From Pseudomonadota bacterium (GTDB lineage: Bacteria; Pseudomonadota; Alphaproteobacteria; Sphingomonadales; Sphingomonadaceae): a DNA stretch of 22,767 nucleotides. A program made the position numbers and the translations under genes. The notes under the pieces were generated by a model. That model was not told the origin of the DNA. It did not search any database and saw only the letters and a program-made list of their open reading frames with translations. Below, in pieces: positions 22,507 through 22,767 of this stretch. Location: NCBI GenBank assembly GCA_023433305.1, contig JAEZCZ010000056.1, positions 1 to 22,767 on the forward strand, read 5' to 3'. Within the stretch, counting starts at the first letter, position 1. The number at the start of each line of letters is the position of its first letter.

Positions 22507-22767
22507 GCTCGTGCAGGACAACTGGATTTTCCTCGTCATCGCGCTCGTGGTCGGGTTGCTGGTCGCCTGGTGGATTTTCGCCGCCACGCGCCGCACTCGT
22601 GTCGAGATCGCGCCACCGGAAGGTGACGCTCCGGCGAAGCGAAACCAGGCGCTGATCGATTCCCCGCCGGCCGCCGCATTCCCGGAGGTTCCGCCGCCCA
22701 CCCCCGAGGGGATGGCCGGTGTTGGCGAAGCCGTGCAGGTCGCCGCCGACCTTGTCCCGCTCCAGCC
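22499..22767 (+). CDS. Membrane-anchored protein, 3' end outside window
   Basis: The first 89 residues are visible. They contain an N-terminal membrane helix (about 9-28, WIFLVIALVVGLLVAWWIF), then a basic stop-transfer stretch (TRRTRVE) and a Pro/Ala-rich linker (about 38-75) that includes NQALIDSPPAAAFP. The C-terminal domain is not in the window, so no function can be given. A perfect ribosome site, GGGGAGG (22485-22491), is seven bases before the ATG. It probably forms an operon with the small membrane protein and perhaps the OmpA-family gene. Confidence 0.75.
   Translation, partial: MGELVQDNWIFLVIALVVGLLVAWWIFAATRRTRVEIAPPEGDAPAKRNQALIDSPPAAAFPEVPPPTPEGMAGVGEAVQVAADLVPLQ

Noticed and set aside
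1..22767. tRNA, rRNA, CRISPR arrays, insertion sequences and attachment sites
   Set aside because: No cloverleaf-like sequence, regularly spaced repeats, transposase frames or flanking direct repeats were seen on either strand.

Overview
The window is GC-rich, tightly packed chromosomal DNA that looks like an alphaproteobacterium of the order Sphingomonadales, most likely the Erythrobacteraceae/Sphingomonadaceae. This rests on gene order and protein style rather than any search: a minus-strand hemC-hemD-mitofilin cluster divergent from tsaD-gpsA, an alphaproteobacterial-type LexA box at uvrB, a serC leader that resembles the alphaproteobacterial serC RNA motif, an EcfG-type promoter, and small lipoproteins and OmpA proteins of sphingomonad type. 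No rRNA, tRNA, CRISPR array, IS element or intact prophage was seen.

Layout. (1) 1-2.8 kb: serC (minus) with a structured leader, an extensin-like lipoprotein (plus), and a FixJ-like response regulator (minus). (2) 2.97-8.44 kb: a run of six minus-strand genes. Four form the ATP-grasp / alpha-E / transglutaminase / Anbu operon, preceded by an alpha/beta hydrolase and a DUF3617-type lipoprotein. (3) 8.5-12.1 kb: uvrB (plus), a broken antitoxin remnant, a small lipoprotein of unknown function and an unrecognised HTH-like protein. (4) 12.1-15.4 kb: a DsbD/ScsB-type disulfide reductase (minus), divergent from a UbiH-family flavin monooxygenase (plus). (5) 15.4-17.9 kb: mitofilin-like protein, hemD and hemC (minus). 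(6) 18.0-21.5 kb: tsaD, gpsA and a polysaccharide flippase (plus), chained by 4-base start/stop overlaps. (7) 21.6-22.77 kb: an OmpA-family envelope protein, a 37-residue membrane protein, and a membrane-anchored protein that runs off the window.

Most genes are housekeeping. The most interesting system is the four-gene operon at 2969-6978. A circularly permuted ATP-grasp ligase, an alpha-E protein, a transglutaminase-like Cys peptidase and the proteasome-like Anbu peptidase sit together, as in a known but functionally unsolved amidoligase/peptidase neighbourhood. A perfect match to the alphaproteobacterial general-stress promoter (GGAAC, 17 bases, CGTT) lies just before Anbu. It suggests that the peptidase alone can be induced in stress.

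Other points worth checking are a LexA box over the -10 of a probably leaderless uvrB, a truncated and frameshifted HI1420-type antitoxin behind uvrB, and two promoters that seem to interlock between the disulfide reductase and the flavin monooxygenase. All promoter and RNA calls are by eye and need testing. Intergenic space is small: the only gene-free stretches near 200 bases are 2769-2968 and 10741-10959, and both are described below.
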